NCBI GenBank assembly: GCA_963747515.1
Contig: CAVVFN010000007.1
Span: forward strand, 186,001-250,000
Length of the DNA stretch: 64,000 bases
Direction: 5' to 3'
Origin: Mariniphaga sp963747515
GTDB lineage: Bacteria > Bacteroidota > Bacteroidia > Bacteroidales > Prolixibacteraceae
Shown piece by piece: positions 42,133 through 52,009 of this stretch. The first letter of the stretch is position 1; the number at the start of each line of letters is the position of its first letter. Below the pieces are notes generated by a model. The model searched no databases. It was given only the letters and a program-made list of their open reading frames with translations, and was not told where the DNA came from. The translations under genes were made by a program, and so were the position numbers.

Positions 42133-44127
42133 ATGATAAATTTAGCTGTCCACTTCCCCTTTCAGGAGCCGGTTATCATCATAACCCTTGTGCTGATAAT
42201 ACTTCTCATTGGTCCTGTTTTTTTTGAAAGGGTACGTATACCTTCCATTGTTGGATTACTGGTAAGTGGAGCTCTTATTGGTCCAAATGGATTTAATCTG
42301 GTTTCACCTGATCTGGAATTCAGCTTATTGGGAACTATGGGATTGTTGTACCTGATGTTTCTGGCCGGACTTGAAATTGACCTGATTGATTTCATAGAAA
42401 ACAAGGTAAAGAGCATTTTTATAGGTCTTGCCACCTTTGTTGTTCCGTTTGTACTGGGTTACCTTATTTTCAAATTTTTATTGAACTATGAAACGGTCAG
42501 CTCCTTATTGATTGCCGCCATGCTTTCCTCACATACGCTCATTTCGTATCCCATTCTCGGGAGGCTGGGAATTGTAAACAAGCCTGTAGTAACGATTATT
42601 GTTGGCGCCACTATAATTGCAGATATACTCGCTCTGGTGGCAATGGAACTGATTACCAATTTTGCCGGTTTGGGATTTGAGTTAGATAGCCTTCTCATTC
42701 TGGCAATGAATTTTCTTTTGTTCTTTTTTGTTGTTTTTATGGTTATCCCCCGCCTTTCAAGAATATTTCTGAGTAAATATGAAGGAGAGTTGGGGGTTCA
42801 GTACATTTTTATTTTGGTTATTTTGTTTTCTTCAGCAACAGTAGCTTATCTGCTCGAAATTGAACCCATACTTGGAGCATTTTTCAGTGGTTTGGTTCTA
42901 AATCGGTTAGTGATAAATTCTTCCTCCCTTTATAAGCGTATTGAATTTATTGGAAATAATCTTTTTATTCCGTTTTTTTTAATTTCAATCGGCATACTTG
43001 CCAACTTTAAGGTATATTTTGATCAGCCTGTTCAGATATTTCATCTGGCTGTAATGATTTTTGCTGCATTTGCCGGTAAATATTTGGCAGCCATTTTGTC
43101 GAAGTTGTTTTTTAAGACATCTAAAACAGAGACCAGTCTGATTTTTGGATTAAGTGTCTCAAGGGCAGCATCAGCCATTGCCATAATCCTGATAGGTTTT
43201 AATATGGGTTTTGTTCCCGAAACGGTACTAAATAATACCGTGATACTTATTTTGATAACAAGTATCACCAGCTCTTATGTAACACAGAAAGCGGGAAAAA
43301 TGCTGCTGTTTGAGGAAGAAACGATAGAAGAGGATTTTAAAGTGAAGCAGAAAATATTGGTGCCAATTGCCAATCCTGCCAATATGGAAAACCTTTTGGA
43401 ATTTGCCAGCCTTATAAAGAAGGAAGATACAACTATTCCAATATACCCGTTAACCATTTTCACCAACAGGAATGAAATAAGGAATAAAATAAATGAAAAT
43501 CAAAAGAAAATAATCAAAATCATTGATTCCTTACAATCGGATGTTTCTTTTGAAACCAGTTCACGGATCGACAACAATGTAACCAATGGAATTGTACGGG
43601 CAGCTGAAGAAATTGTAGCCACTGCTATCATAATGGGCTGGAATAAAAGCAAAACCCCGTTTCACATACTTTTTGGAAATGTATTGAGCAACTTGCTGGA
43701 TAAAACGGAACGTATGGTGCTGGTAATTAAAACCCCTTCCAGCTTCCGGCAAGTTCAGAAAATCCACCTTATTTGTCCTGAAAACGCACAGTATGAAAGG
43801 GGATTTCATTTATGGATCGATACTTTGGTTTTCCTTATTAAGAAGTTACAGTTAAAGGCACTGGTTGACTGCAACTCTGAACAAACACTCGAAGCAGTGA
43901 ATCATTACATTAACCGCACCGGTAAAACAAAGTATTTCGATTTAAACAACAACAGTATCAATCAATATGTTAATGAAAACATACGGAATTCACCAACCGA
44001 TTTATTGATATTTATAAACTCCAGGAAAAGAACCATTTCTTACAACAAATCATATGAACAGGTAATCAATGTGAATATGGAACGATTTAATAAAAACAAT
44101 ATAGTGATAATTTACCCCGAGATGTAA
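42133..44127 (+). CDS. CPA2-family monovalent cation:proton antiporter with C-terminal stress-like domain
   Basis: The 664-residue protein has about twelve or thirteen membrane helices in the first 390 residues. It opens with RIPSIVGLLVSGALIGPNGF, the N-terminal CPA2 signature. Helix 5 has IIVGATIIADILALVAMELI with the paired aspartate region used for ion exchange. From about residue 400 a soluble part has alternating strands and helices like a universal stress protein domain (QKILVPIANPANMENLLEFA and IIMGWNKSKTPFHILFG). The antiporter probably exchanges Na+ or K+ for H+ and the soluble part may regulate it. It appears monocistronic. Confidence 0.92.
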   Translation: MINLAVHFPFQEPVIIITLVLIILLIGPVFFERVRIPSIVGLLVSGALIGPNGFNLVSPDLEFSLLGTMGLLYLMFLAGLEIDLIDFIENKVKSIFIGLATFVVPFVLGYLIFKFLLNYETVSSLLIAAMLSSHTLISYPILGRLGIVNKPVVTIIVGATIIADILALVAMELITNFAGLGFELDSLLILAMNFLLFFFVVFMVIPRLSRIFLSKYEGELGVQYIFILVILFSSATVAYLLEIEPILGAFFSGLVLNRLVINSSSLYKRIEFIGNNLFIPFFLISIGILANFKVYFDQPVQIFHLAVMIFAAFAGKYLAAILSKLFFKTSKTETSLIFGLSVSRAASAIAIILIGFNMGFVPETVLNNTVILILITSITSSYVTQKAGKMLLFEEETIEEDFKVKQKILVPIANPANMENLLEFASLIKKEDTTIPIYPLTIFTNRNEIRNKINENQKKIIKIIDSLQSDVSFETSSRIDNNVTNGIVRAAEEIVATAIIMGWNKSKTPFHILFGNVLSNLLDKTERMVLVIKTPSSFRQVQKIHLICPENAQYERGFHLWIDTLVFLIKKLQLKALVDCNSEQTLEAVNHYINRTGKTKYFDLNNNSINQYVNENIRNSPTDLLIFINSRKRTISYNKSYEQVINVNMERFNKNNIVIIYPEM

Positions 44128-44542
44128 CAAGAAGAAACTACCTGACGAGGTTGCCTGCCTAACGAAACTCTCCTGCCCGTTGCAGGCAGGGGTAAAAATC
44201 ATCAAACACAAAAGCCGGTAAATTTATTCCGGCTGAATAAACATATTGCTGGTCAACTTGCTAATGATAAATTTAATTTCACCCCCGGTGTAAATGTTGA
44301 GCCTGTTTAAGATCAGCTTTCCAATCATCAGGTTGAAGTAATGAAACTCCAAGTATTTTATTTAAACAGGAATTTTAACTGAATGTCTCTGTTCACGGAT
44401 TTTTTGCAAAAAGTCTTTTTCAAGAATAAATTTAGAGTGGAACTGACTTTTATATTAAAAAAAGGAATAAAAATATTTATCGTTCTGGAATTATATTATT
44501 TTTACTTTTTCAAAATGCATCACATTTTGAATTATTAAACTA
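44128..44542. other. Intergenic region with a weak hairpin
   Basis: CCTGCC (44172-44177) can pair with GGCAGG (44185-44190) around a 7-base loop; no T run follows immediately. Apart from this I see no gene or site in 415 bp. Confidence 0.4.
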
Positions 44543-46768
44543 ATGAAAAATCAAAAATTACATTTACTTTTCCTGGGCATGCTTTTTTTATTTTTTGGAT
44601 GTGAGAAGTACAACGAACAGGGAAAATATCAAAGACCTGACTGGCTGCCCGGAAAGTTATATACTACAGTATTGGCGCAGGAGAATCTTTCCATGTTTGC
44701 TGAATGTTTAAAGCTTGCCGGGTTGGATTCCATTCTCGATGTTTCGGGAAGTTGGACAGTATTCGCGCCCGATAATGAAGCAATGGAACAGTATCTGTCG
44801 GATAATCATTTTACCCGTATCTCAGATATACCATCAGATGAACTGGAAAAAATCACCGAATTCCATGTAATTCAGAATCCCTGGTCTTTAGACCAATTGC
44901 AGAATCTTAGTGCATATGGATGGAGAATTGGTAAATATAAAAATAGTGATTCCTATGCGTATAAACGCCAAACCATGTATAAACGATCAGATGAAAAATA
45001 CTGGGTCAAAAGGATGAACAGAAAGGAAGTGATCGTTATAGATTCTGCAACAACAGACAGATATAAAAAGGTGTTTGTGGAATCAAGAAAGAATGTACCC
45101 ATTTTCTACGATGAGTATCTTGACAATAATGGACTTTCTTCTGTTGATTTCAGTTTTTATTTTAACAGGCCATATGAACATGGAAATGTATATTATGCAG
45201 GAGCAAAGGTTATTCAATCAGATATATTTGCTGAAAATGGATTTGTACATATCATCGACAGGGTCGTGAACCCTATGCTCAATGCAAAAGAACTGCTTGA
45301 AAGGGACTATCCCGATGAATCGTATAAACTTTTTCTGGAAATGGTTTATTTGTATTACCCTTCTTTTATGCCCAACCTAACCGCTACATACAATCAGCCG
45401 GAAGTGAGGTATGGGGGATTGGTTGATACCTTGTGGGATTTGAGCTACTCTAAATTGGCATTTGCCCTCCACAATGAAAGTACCGGATACGAGGGTTCGG
45501 ATGCCAATCAGACCCTGGCCAGGCACAACGGTCTGTTTGTCCCGACAGATGATGCATTCAGAGAATTTATTGATGGTATATTAACCGTAAAATCGGGTTT
45601 ACCTCATTGGCCCGATTACCGATCACTCCCTCAGGACATTGTGGACATTATTATTGCTCAACATTTAAAGACTTCACCACTGTATCCTTCTACAAGTCAA
45701 TACCAGGAAATCTTTAAGAAAAAAGGCAGGTTCCAGCAAAGCGAAGACGCCATAATCAGAAAGGAGTATGGCAGCAACTGTACCTTCTTAGGACTGAATT
45801 ATTATGTTCCTGACCGGGTATTTACCAGTGTTACCCGTGCAGTGTTCTGCCGACCTGAATATTCCTCTTTCCGGCGTGCAATGATTTATTCCGGTGCCGT
45901 TGATGCCATCGCCAATCATAGTGGGGAATTGTATTTTTTCCCGATTCATGATTATGCTCTGGGGCCCGATTCCTCATTGATCCTGAATTGGATCAATAAA
46001 GAGGAAAACATATATAATTTCAGGGAATATGACCGGTTTGAACGCCGAATGCAGGGAATTAGTGGCAATACGCTCAGAAAAAGAATTCTGGACCAGGTTG
46101 GAACTACAGTGCCAAACGGAAGTGCCAATAAGGAATATATCCGAACTTTGGGTGGAAATTACATCACCTGGGATCATTCCAATAACACAATCCGGGGTAC
46201 GGCGCCCAGTACAATAGGATATAATGGGTATGTTCCGGTAACCAACTCTCCTGTTCCGGTTGATGAACCCGCCGATAACGGTAAGGTATGGAGTGTCAAC
46301 TACTGGTTTAAATTTGGTGATAATAATATGATAACCGTGCTATCCGGATATACAGGATTTTACAGTCTGCTCAATAAAGCAGGATTAATTGACGTGAATT
46401 CATCGAAACTCCTGTTCATTGATGAAGATGAGAATTACACGGTATTTGTACCATCAGACAAGGCACTTTCCAACTATCGTGCCGATACGCTTAACATTGT
46501 GGAATTGCGCAGTTTTTTGAAAAATCATTTTATTAAGGGGGAAATAATATTTACAGACAACAAAAAGCCTTCAGGTAATTATTTTACTGCAAACGGGAAA
46601 TCGATTTCCATTCAAACTGGTCCTGACGTTATTAAAATTCCTGATAAAAAGGGTAATGCTCAGGTTGTAATTTCTGAAAAGGAGAATATTACAAATATAA
46701 TGGTTTCAGAGAAATCGGTGGTTTCTTCTGTTGTCCATGGTATTGATAACGTACTGATAGATTTTTAG
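44543..46768 (+). CDS. Large multi-FAS1 (fasciclin) lipoprotein
   Basis: The 741-residue protein starts with a lipoprotein signal (LLFLGMLFLFFGC), cysteine at about residue 20. At least three FAS1-like modules follow. The first has SILDVSGSWTVFAPDNEAM, a middle one has HNGLFVPTDDAFREFI, and the last has YTVFVPSDKALSNYR and ends VVHGIDNVLIDF, the classic FAS1 terminus. The middle modules are divergent. In Bacteroidota such lipoproteins are surface-exposed and thought to mediate adhesion or bind glycans. It converges with a second FAS1 lipoprotein gene after only 7 bp. No SusC/SusD pair is beside them, unlike many FAS1 loci. Confidence 0.88.
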   Translation: MKNQKLHLLFLGMLFLFFGCEKYNEQGKYQRPDWLPGKLYTTVLAQENLSMFAECLKLAGLDSILDVSGSWTVFAPDNEAMEQYLSDNHFTRISDIPSDELEKITEFHVIQNPWSLDQLQNLSAYGWRIGKYKNSDSYAYKRQTMYKRSDEKYWVKRMNRKEVIVIDSATTDRYKKVFVESRKNVPIFYDEYLDNNGLSSVDFSFYFNRPYEHGNVYYAGAKVIQSDIFAENGFVHIIDRVVNPMLNAKELLERDYPDESYKLFLEMVYLYYPSFMPNLTATYNQPEVRYGGLVDTLWDLSYSKLAFALHNESTGYEGSDANQTLARHNGLFVPTDDAFREFIDGILTVKSGLPHWPDYRSLPQDIVDIIIAQHLKTSPLYPSTSQYQEIFKKKGRFQQSEDAIIRKEYGSNCTFLGLNYYVPDRVFTSVTRAVFCRPEYSSFRRAMIYSGAVDAIANHSGELYFFPIHDYALGPDSSLILNWINKEENIYNFREYDRFERRMQGISGNTLRKRILDQVGTTVPNGSANKEYIRTLGGNYITWDHSNNTIRGTAPSTIGYNGYVPVTNSPVPVDEPADNGKVWSVNYWFKFGDNNMITVLSGYTGFYSLLNKAGLIDVNSSKLLFIDEDENYTVFVPSDKALSNYRADTLNIVELRSFLKNHFIKGEIIFTDNKKPSGNYFTANGKSISIQTGPDVIKIPDKKGNAQVVISEKENITNIMVSEKSVVSSVVHGIDNVLIDF

Positions 46769-46775
46769 AATCCTA

Positions 46776-47882
46776 TTAGTTCATAGGCTGGAAAAATAAC
46801 AGGTCCGAGATCGAATGAACAGGTCCGGTAGCTGTAATAATATTGCAATTATCCCATACCGGACGGACGTAGTCTATAAAAGTGGTATCACCATCTTGTG
46901 AGATTGTGAATCCAAAGTTTTCAATTCCGGGATTGATTTTTATTTCCAACCCAACATTAATGGTTAATGGATCACTGTCCAGGGTAGTATACTTTTTATT
47001 TCCCCATTGCAATTCGTTTAAATAATATTCCCCGCCAACTATATGGTATCCGGCGAATTTATAAAAGGAATTTGATCTGTTAGTATTAGACATTCCCGGT
47101 GTTCCTATACGAGCGATTAAATCTTCTACACTAAAAATCCCGTTTCTGTTATAAATACTGTCATGTTCTGCAAGTATGGTATATTTTTTCCACCACAATC
47201 TTTTTTTGACTTCTGAAATTTCAATAGCCTTTGCCAGTATTGAATATCCTTCCTGTTGCTGAAGCCAGTCGTAACCCGGAATTTCTGCTTTTTGCAGTAC
47301 TTCTGAAATAATGTGGATGTAACCGTTTGTCATTTCCAGGTTTGACTGGGTAACTGGAGCTGTATTATTTATTAGAGTAAATTGATTGTCGTTGTCGGTA
47401 AAATAACCAAATGACAATCTCTCTCCGGTGAGCGTACTGTCCCTGAGAACACCAAAAGGAAAATCATTGGCATGTACTTCTTTTTTAAGAATATGATAGC
47501 GTACGAAGGTGTATATGAAACTGGTATCCTGCAACAATTCATCAAAACTTTCATAATCCTGGTTCTGCCGGATAAAATTATCTATGGCCTCATCGGTGGG
47601 TAAAAACAAAGTATATCCATCTCCATAAGGATTGTATGCAAATAATGTAGTCTGCATTTTTCCTCCCACAAGTAGCCTGTAAAATTTGGAGTATTCCGGC
47701 TTGTTTTTTTCAAGATATTGACCTATGGTTAACTGATCTTCACCAGCCCAATGAGATCCATATGGTTCAGATTCACAGGAAACCATAAATGCATATAAAA
47801 CAATCAATAAGGTCAAAAACTTGATTTTGTATCCTTCTTGAAGCTGCTTATTCCAAAGTTGGATTATTCTCTTTCTATTCAT
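46776..47882 (-). CDS. FAS1 (fasciclin) domain lipoprotein
   Basis: The 368-residue protein has a signal and lipobox (LYAFMVSC), cysteine at about residue 36 after a basic n-region (MNRKRIIQLWNKQLQEGYKI). Two FAS1-like modules can be seen. The first includes YTLFLPTDEAIDNFIRQN and ends IHIISEVLQKAEIP; the second begins with YSILAKAIEISEVKKRLW and ends HSISDLLFFQ. It probably works at the cell surface. It is convergent with the 741-residue FAS1 protein, so the two are not in one transcript. An adhesion role is inferred from the family. Confidence 0.88.
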   Translation of the reverse strand: MNRKRIIQLWNKQLQEGYKIKFLTLLIVLYAFMVSCESEPYGSHWAGEDQLTIGQYLEKNKPEYSKFYRLLVGGKMQTTLFAYNPYGDGYTLFLPTDEAIDNFIRQNQDYESFDELLQDTSFIYTFVRYHILKKEVHANDFPFGVLRDSTLTGERLSFGYFTDNDNQFTLINNTAPVTQSNLEMTNGYIHIISEVLQKAEIPGYDWLQQQEGYSILAKAIEISEVKKRLWWKKYTILAEHDSIYNRNGIFSVEDLIARIGTPGMSNTNRSNSFYKFAGYHIVGGEYYLNELQWGNKKYTTLDSDPLTINVGLEIKINPGIENFGFTISQDGDTTFIDYVRPVWDNCNIITATGPVHSISDLLFFQPMN

Positions 47883-48268
47883 ATTTATTTTACTGATGGA
47901 ATATCATTTAGCCGGAGTAAACAATACCAGCTGCTCATGATTTCTATAGGAGCCGAATTTACAATGATATAATCAAAATAACAAGTGACTGAAGGTGAAT
48001 TTAAATTACTCTGTAAACAAACCGTTTGCGAAGGAGTTGGTAACGATAATGAACCCCGAATAAATTTTTTCTGTGCTGTTTCGAATTTGAAAAAATCATT
48101 TATAATTTCCTTGCAGCTCTTTTCTATTTTATGTTGGTGTGCAACATCGGCCAACACATGCCCAAAAGGCACTATTTCATCGAAAATCAGAGAAATCACA
48201 AGTATTTCCCAAACATTTTACAGCTGGTTATGTTTTAATAAATATAAGAACATTAAATCATTCATTTT
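47883..48268. other. Region of overlapping doubtful frames
   Basis: A minus-strand frame (47885-48199) and a plus-strand frame (47985-48290) overlap each other. Neither has a recognisable domain, signal peptide or plausible start context, so I list neither as a gene. No clear regulatory element is visible. Confidence 0.4.
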
Positions 48269-48472
48269 ATGGAATTTAGTAAAACATTAAAAGAGGAATT
48301 GGAAGGAAGAATCAAAAGGCTTGAAGATTTTATTGAAAGTAAGGGATTAGGCTCTTCCCGGTTAAATAAAGCCAAGAGCATACAGAGGAATGTTAACCTG
48401 GCCGTTTTTCTGGGAAGTATAATAACAGTTGCCGGTGTGGTTTATTTAGTAATGAATAAAAATCACGACTAA
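48269..48472 (+). CDS. Small membrane protein with N-terminal coiled region
   Basis: The 67-residue product has a charged, probably helical N-terminus (FSKTLKEELEGRIKRLEDFI) and one membrane helix near the C-terminus (LAVFLGSIITVAGVVYLVM), ending in charged residues. The layout suggests a single-pass membrane protein with a cytoplasmic coiled coil. No family is recognised. The start ATG fits the helix pattern and there is no competing longer frame. It stands alone, 278 bp before the decayed response regulator. Too little is known to propose a function. Confidence 0.6.
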   Translation: MEFSKTLKEELEGRIKRLEDFIESKGLGSSRLNKAKSIQRNVNLAVFLGSIITVAGVVYLVMNKNHD

Positions 48473-48750
48473 CTGTTATCATTTTAAGTCGGTGGAAGAG
48501 CTTAAATTTTAATTTCGTATAACAGCTTATATTTATTTCTTTTGTTTCGCTGAAGTTGTAAGATTTTGGCATGAAGAGAGGTTGCCTTAATTTACAGACA
48601 GCCTTTATATGTTCGATTCCTTTGTGATAAATTAATTATTATACTGATTTGCAAAAGGAGAATCTACAGAACAGCTTCAAAAATGCTATTAAAATTAATA
48701 ATAAAACATCAAACAAACCAATCCTTTCATGCATTTTTTTATTCTAAGGA

Positions 48751-49133
48751 CTTGAAAAACAGTTTTTTGTAAAAACTCCCAATGTCTCTGATTTAACTGG
48801 TTTAACTCTTCTGATTGTTGAAGACGATACCTTCAGTTATGCAATGATGTTTCATATGCTATCGGATACAAAAGCCTCCATTTTACATGCCGACACAGGA
48901 TTCAAGGCAATTGAAATGATCAATGACAATGTGATTGATTTTGTATTTCTTGATATCCGTTTGCCTGGTATGGACGGATATCAGGTGTTAACCCATATTC
49001 GCAGCATAAAAAAAGATTTGCCTGTAATAGCTCAAACTGCCAATGCATTGCCTGAGGATATCGAGAAGATTAAACGAGCCGGATTTAACCATTTGTTGCT
49101 GAACCAGAAAAAGAGAGTTTGACCGCATTTTGA
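48751..49133 (+). pseudogene. Decayed receiver domain, probably from a hybrid histidine kinase
   Basis: The frame is open from 48748 but has no start codon. It reads a receiver domain linker (VKTPNVSDLTG), then LTLLIVEDD with the acidic pair, then VFLDIRLPGMDGYQVL with the phospho-acceptor Asp and PVIAQTANAL with the switch Thr. After AGFN near 49090 the frame goes wrong and stops at 49122. The other frame reads PFVAEPEKESLTAF to 49133, matching the expected end, although the conserved Lys before Pro is Glu here. Such linkers occur in Bacteroidota hybrid kinases, so this is likely the surviving C-terminal receiver of one. The 3' end overlaps the desaturase gene on the other strand. Confidence 0.72.
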
Positions 49134-50206
49134 GGTTCTCCCAGTAACTTCAGCATTTTTATGTGTTGCCATATGGCTTCTGCAAAGCTCTTGTTTACAT
49201 GATAAGGGAGATTGTATTCCTTTGCTTTGGATTTTACAATTGCAGAAATAGCCTTATAGTGTATATGGCTGATATTGGGAAACAGATGGTGTTCTACCTG
49301 GTAGTTAAGTCCGCCAACCAGCCATGAAAAGACTGTACTGTTGGGGGAATAATCGCATGTTGTGTACAACTGATGTACAGCCCAGTTATTTTCCAGTTCA
49401 CCATCACCGTCCGGAACAGGATATTCAGAAGTGGGCACTACATGAGCCGTTTGAAATATGCTGCTTAATACCAGGCCGCTTGTAAAATGCATCAGCATGA
49501 ATCCCACAATTACCCAATACCACGAAACGGGAAGTGTTAATAAGGGAACAAGTAAAAACACACTGTAATAAACAACTTTTGAAATGATTAATTCAATCAG
49601 CAACTTGTCGTAAGATCGTTTGCTGATTTTTGCCCCCATTTCCTTATATTTTTTCAGGCGTTTAAAATCTTTGGTGACAATCCATGAAATGGTCATCAGG
49701 CTGTATAAGAACCAGGCATAGATGTGTTGATACCTGTGCATCTTTTTGAGCGGGCGGTGAGGTGAAAGTCTTAAAATTCCGGGAGGTGCAATATCTTCAT
49801 CATGTCCTTCAATGTTGGTGTATCCATGATGAAGGGTATTGTGCTGGTAACGCCAGTTGGGTGGAAATCCTCCAAGCAGATACAATGAGTTGCCAAATAA
49901 CCTATTCATTTTTTTATTCCTGGAAAAAGAACCGTGATTTGCGTCATGCATGGTTACCATTCCCAGTCCTGACATTCCCAGTCCCATTACAATCCAGCCT
50001 GTCAGTACCAAGGTAACAGAAGTTACAAGTCCTGAAATCATCAGGATAAACGGAACCAGGTACACTAAAGTCATGAACAGGGTTTTCAGATATATTTTCT
50101 GATTACCATAGGGTTGAATCTTGTTTTTGCTAAAGTATTCATTTACTGATTTTCTTAAGTCAGTTGTAAAATCCAGTTTTTGTTTTGAGTATTTTATGTT
50201 TTCCAT
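49085..50206 (-). CDS. Membrane fatty acid desaturase
   Basis: The 373-residue protein has the three histidine boxes of the membrane di-iron desaturases: HDANH at 87-91, HNTLHH at 122-127, and QVEHH near residue 312. QxxHH with Gln in place of His is the form seen in acyl-lipid and front-end desaturases. Four hydrophobic helices surround the boxes. No cytochrome b5 domain is fused, so electrons must come from a separate ferredoxin or b5. The reaction puts a double bond in a membrane lipid chain using oxygen, so it implies at least occasional oxygen exposure. It lies downstream of a radical SAM gene, 131 bp away. The 3' end overlaps a decayed receiver. Confidence 0.9.
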   Translation of the reverse strand: MENIKYSKQKLDFTTDLRKSVNEYFSKNKIQPYGNQKIYLKTLFMTLVYLVPFILMISGLVTSVTLVLTGWIVMGLGMSGLGMVTMHDANHGSFSRNKKMNRLFGNSLYLLGGFPPNWRYQHNTLHHGYTNIEGHDEDIAPPGILRLSPHRPLKKMHRYQHIYAWFLYSLMTISWIVTKDFKRLKKYKEMGAKISKRSYDKLLIELIISKVVYYSVFLLVPLLTLPVSWYWVIVGFMLMHFTSGLVLSSIFQTAHVVPTSEYPVPDGDGELENNWAVHQLYTTCDYSPNSTVFSWLVGGLNYQVEHHLFPNISHIHYKAISAIVKSKAKEYNLPYHVNKSFAEAIWQHIKMLKLLGEPQNAVKLSFSGSATNG

Positions 50207-50337
50207 CTTTTAATTTATTAATATTCTGTGGATTCAAGCCTACTTTAGGAGCCTGAATTATAATTGGACCCTGCATGAATTTTCCCGAACATTGGGATAA
50301 AGGAAATTCTTTTTAATGTTGCGCTATTTTTTATAAC

Positions 50338-51837
50338 CTAACTTTTTTCTGATGCCTGTCTCAAACCGTATATTGTTCTGAAATGATAGCCGTATACTGA
50401 AAAAGTAAGGGCATCTGCGAAAAGCTTTGGTTTGTTTATCAATGACCATGCCATGAATTTCCAGTATTCCAATCTGCCACTATTTAGTATTCCCAAAATA
50501 TAGATGGATTTTAGAAATGCCTTGATGCGTGCAAGATTTATTTTATGTTTACCTGTTTTTATGGGGTTATAACTCAAAAGAAATTTTCTGACCCGGCTGT
50601 AGTAAGGTTTTTCTCTGTAAATGCTATTAATAATGTGCCGGTATCCTTCCATCAATTTTCCATTATCCATTTTAGGAATAAAATTCATTGTAAAATCAGT
50701 ATTGCTCCCGGTGGCATCAACGGTCAACCTGTTTTCCTGTTCCATCTGCTTATAAAGCTTTGTATTTTTGGGTGCATTGAGCAATCCTACCATAGCCGAT
50801 ACAATTCCGCTTTTTTGTATAAATTCGATTTGCCGCTCGAATACCTTTGGAGTATCGGTGTCAAAGCCTACAATAAAACCACCCGAGACCTGTATACCAG
50901 CCTTTTGAATCTGCCTGACATTTTCTAAGAGATCCCTGTTTTCATTCTGAGCTTTATGGCAGCTTTTCAGTGATTCCTCTTCCGGGGTTTCAATGCCGAT
51001 AAATGTTGAAGAGAATCCGGCATCACGCATCAGTTTTAACATTTTGCCATCATCGGCCAGGTTTATGGAAGTTTGGGCACTAAAACTAAATGGATACCTG
51101 TGCTTTTTCATCCATTCTATCATTGAAGGAAGCAACTCATTTTTTATGATTTTTTTATTTCCGATAAAATTATCATCAACAACAGCAATAGTGCCCTTCC
51201 AGTTCAGACGGTACAATGCTTCAAGTTCATTTAGTACCTGTTCTGTATTCTTCATTCTTACTTTTCGTCCAAGTAATGCTGTAATTTCACAAAAATCACA
51301 TGAAAAAGGACAACCTCTTGATACCTGAAGATTCATAGAGGCATAAGCCTTAAGATTTAGCAAGTGATAATCAGGAACAGGAGAATCAGATAAATCGGCA
51401 TATTTATCTGTCCGGTATATCTTTTTTATAGGGTTGCCTTTTTCCATATCCGACAAAAACAAGGGGAGTGTTATTTCCGCCTCATTTAATATAAAATGGT
51501 CAATTTCGGGATAATCCTTAAAGTCCTGGGTAAACAAAGGACCCCCGGCCACAACTTTTACTGAATATTTTTTACATCGTTCTAATATTTCGGCAACTGA
51601 TTTCTTTTGAATATACATGCTGCTAAGGAAGACATAATCTGCCCATTGCAAATCCTCATTTTTTAAGTCCTGAATATTTAAATCAATTAACTTCTTCTGC
51701 CAGCCATCCGGCAGCATGGCCGAAACAGTAATCAACCCTAAAGGAGGAATGGCAGCTTTTTTAGAGATGAACTTTAAAGCATGCTTAAAACTCCAGTATG
51801 TATCGGGATATTTTGGATATATCATTAAAACCTTCAT
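50338..51837 (-). CDS. B12-binding-domain radical SAM protein with C-terminal DUF4070-type region
   Basis: From ATG 51837 the protein is 499 residues; an upstream ATG (51864) adds nine residues. The N-terminus (MKVLMIYPKYPDTYWSF) and the following 130 residues form a cobalamin-binding-like domain, though the classic DxHxxG signature is not evident. The radical SAM cysteines are C176, C180 and C183 (RGCPFSCDFC). A TIM-barrel part follows (FIGIETPEEESLKSC, VSGGFIVGFD). The C-terminal helical part resembles DUF4070 of hopanoid C-2 methylase-like and related proteins. The family performs methylations or ring reactions on lipids and other compounds. The adjacent desaturase makes a membrane lipid substrate possible. 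A TATTTTTG -7 element lies 48 bp upstream. Confidence 0.88.
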   Translation of the reverse strand: MKVLMIYPKYPDTYWSFKHALKFISKKAAIPPLGLITVSAMLPDGWQKKLIDLNIQDLKNEDLQWADYVFLSSMYIQKKSVAEILERCKKYSVKVVAGGPLFTQDFKDYPEIDHFILNEAEITLPLFLSDMEKGNPIKKIYRTDKYADLSDSPVPDYHLLNLKAYASMNLQVSRGCPFSCDFCEITALLGRKVRMKNTEQVLNELEALYRLNWKGTIAVVDDNFIGNKKIIKNELLPSMIEWMKKHRYPFSFSAQTSINLADDGKMLKLMRDAGFSSTFIGIETPEEESLKSCHKAQNENRDLLENVRQIQKAGIQVSGGFIVGFDTDTPKVFERQIEFIQKSGIVSAMVGLLNAPKNTKLYKQMEQENRLTVDATGSNTDFTMNFIPKMDNGKLMEGYRHIINSIYREKPYYSRVRKFLLSYNPIKTGKHKINLARIKAFLKSIYILGILNSGRLEYWKFMAWSLINKPKLFADALTFSVYGYHFRTIYGLRQASEKS

Positions 51838-51884
51838 GGTATGGTATAAAATTAAAGAGTCCAATCATGTATCGACATCCGGTT

Positions 51885-51892
51885 CAAAAATA
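51885..51892 (-). promoter_or_regulatory. Bacteroidota-type -7 promoter element
   Basis: The minus strand reads TATTTTTG, matching TAnnTTTG, 48 bp before ATG 51837 (21 bp before the alternative ATG 51864). It would drive the radical SAM gene and possibly the desaturase after it. Confidence 0.35.
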
Positions 51893-52009
51893 CATTAGGT
51901 TTTAGCTATAAAAAAATGAAAGGGATTAATAAAATTTTTTTGGGATTAACTGCATCATTAAATGATGAATGAAACTACAGGAATGTGAATGTCATTCACC
52001 CCTATACCC

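Noticed and set aside
41897..42136. 79-codon frame overlapping the antiporter start
   Set aside because: Overlaps another frame on the other strand and the antiporter ATG, with no domain or signal.
47885..48290. Two overlapping frames on opposite strands (47885-48199 minus, 47985-48290 plus)
   Set aside because: Neither shows a domain, a signal peptide or a convincing start, and they exclude each other.
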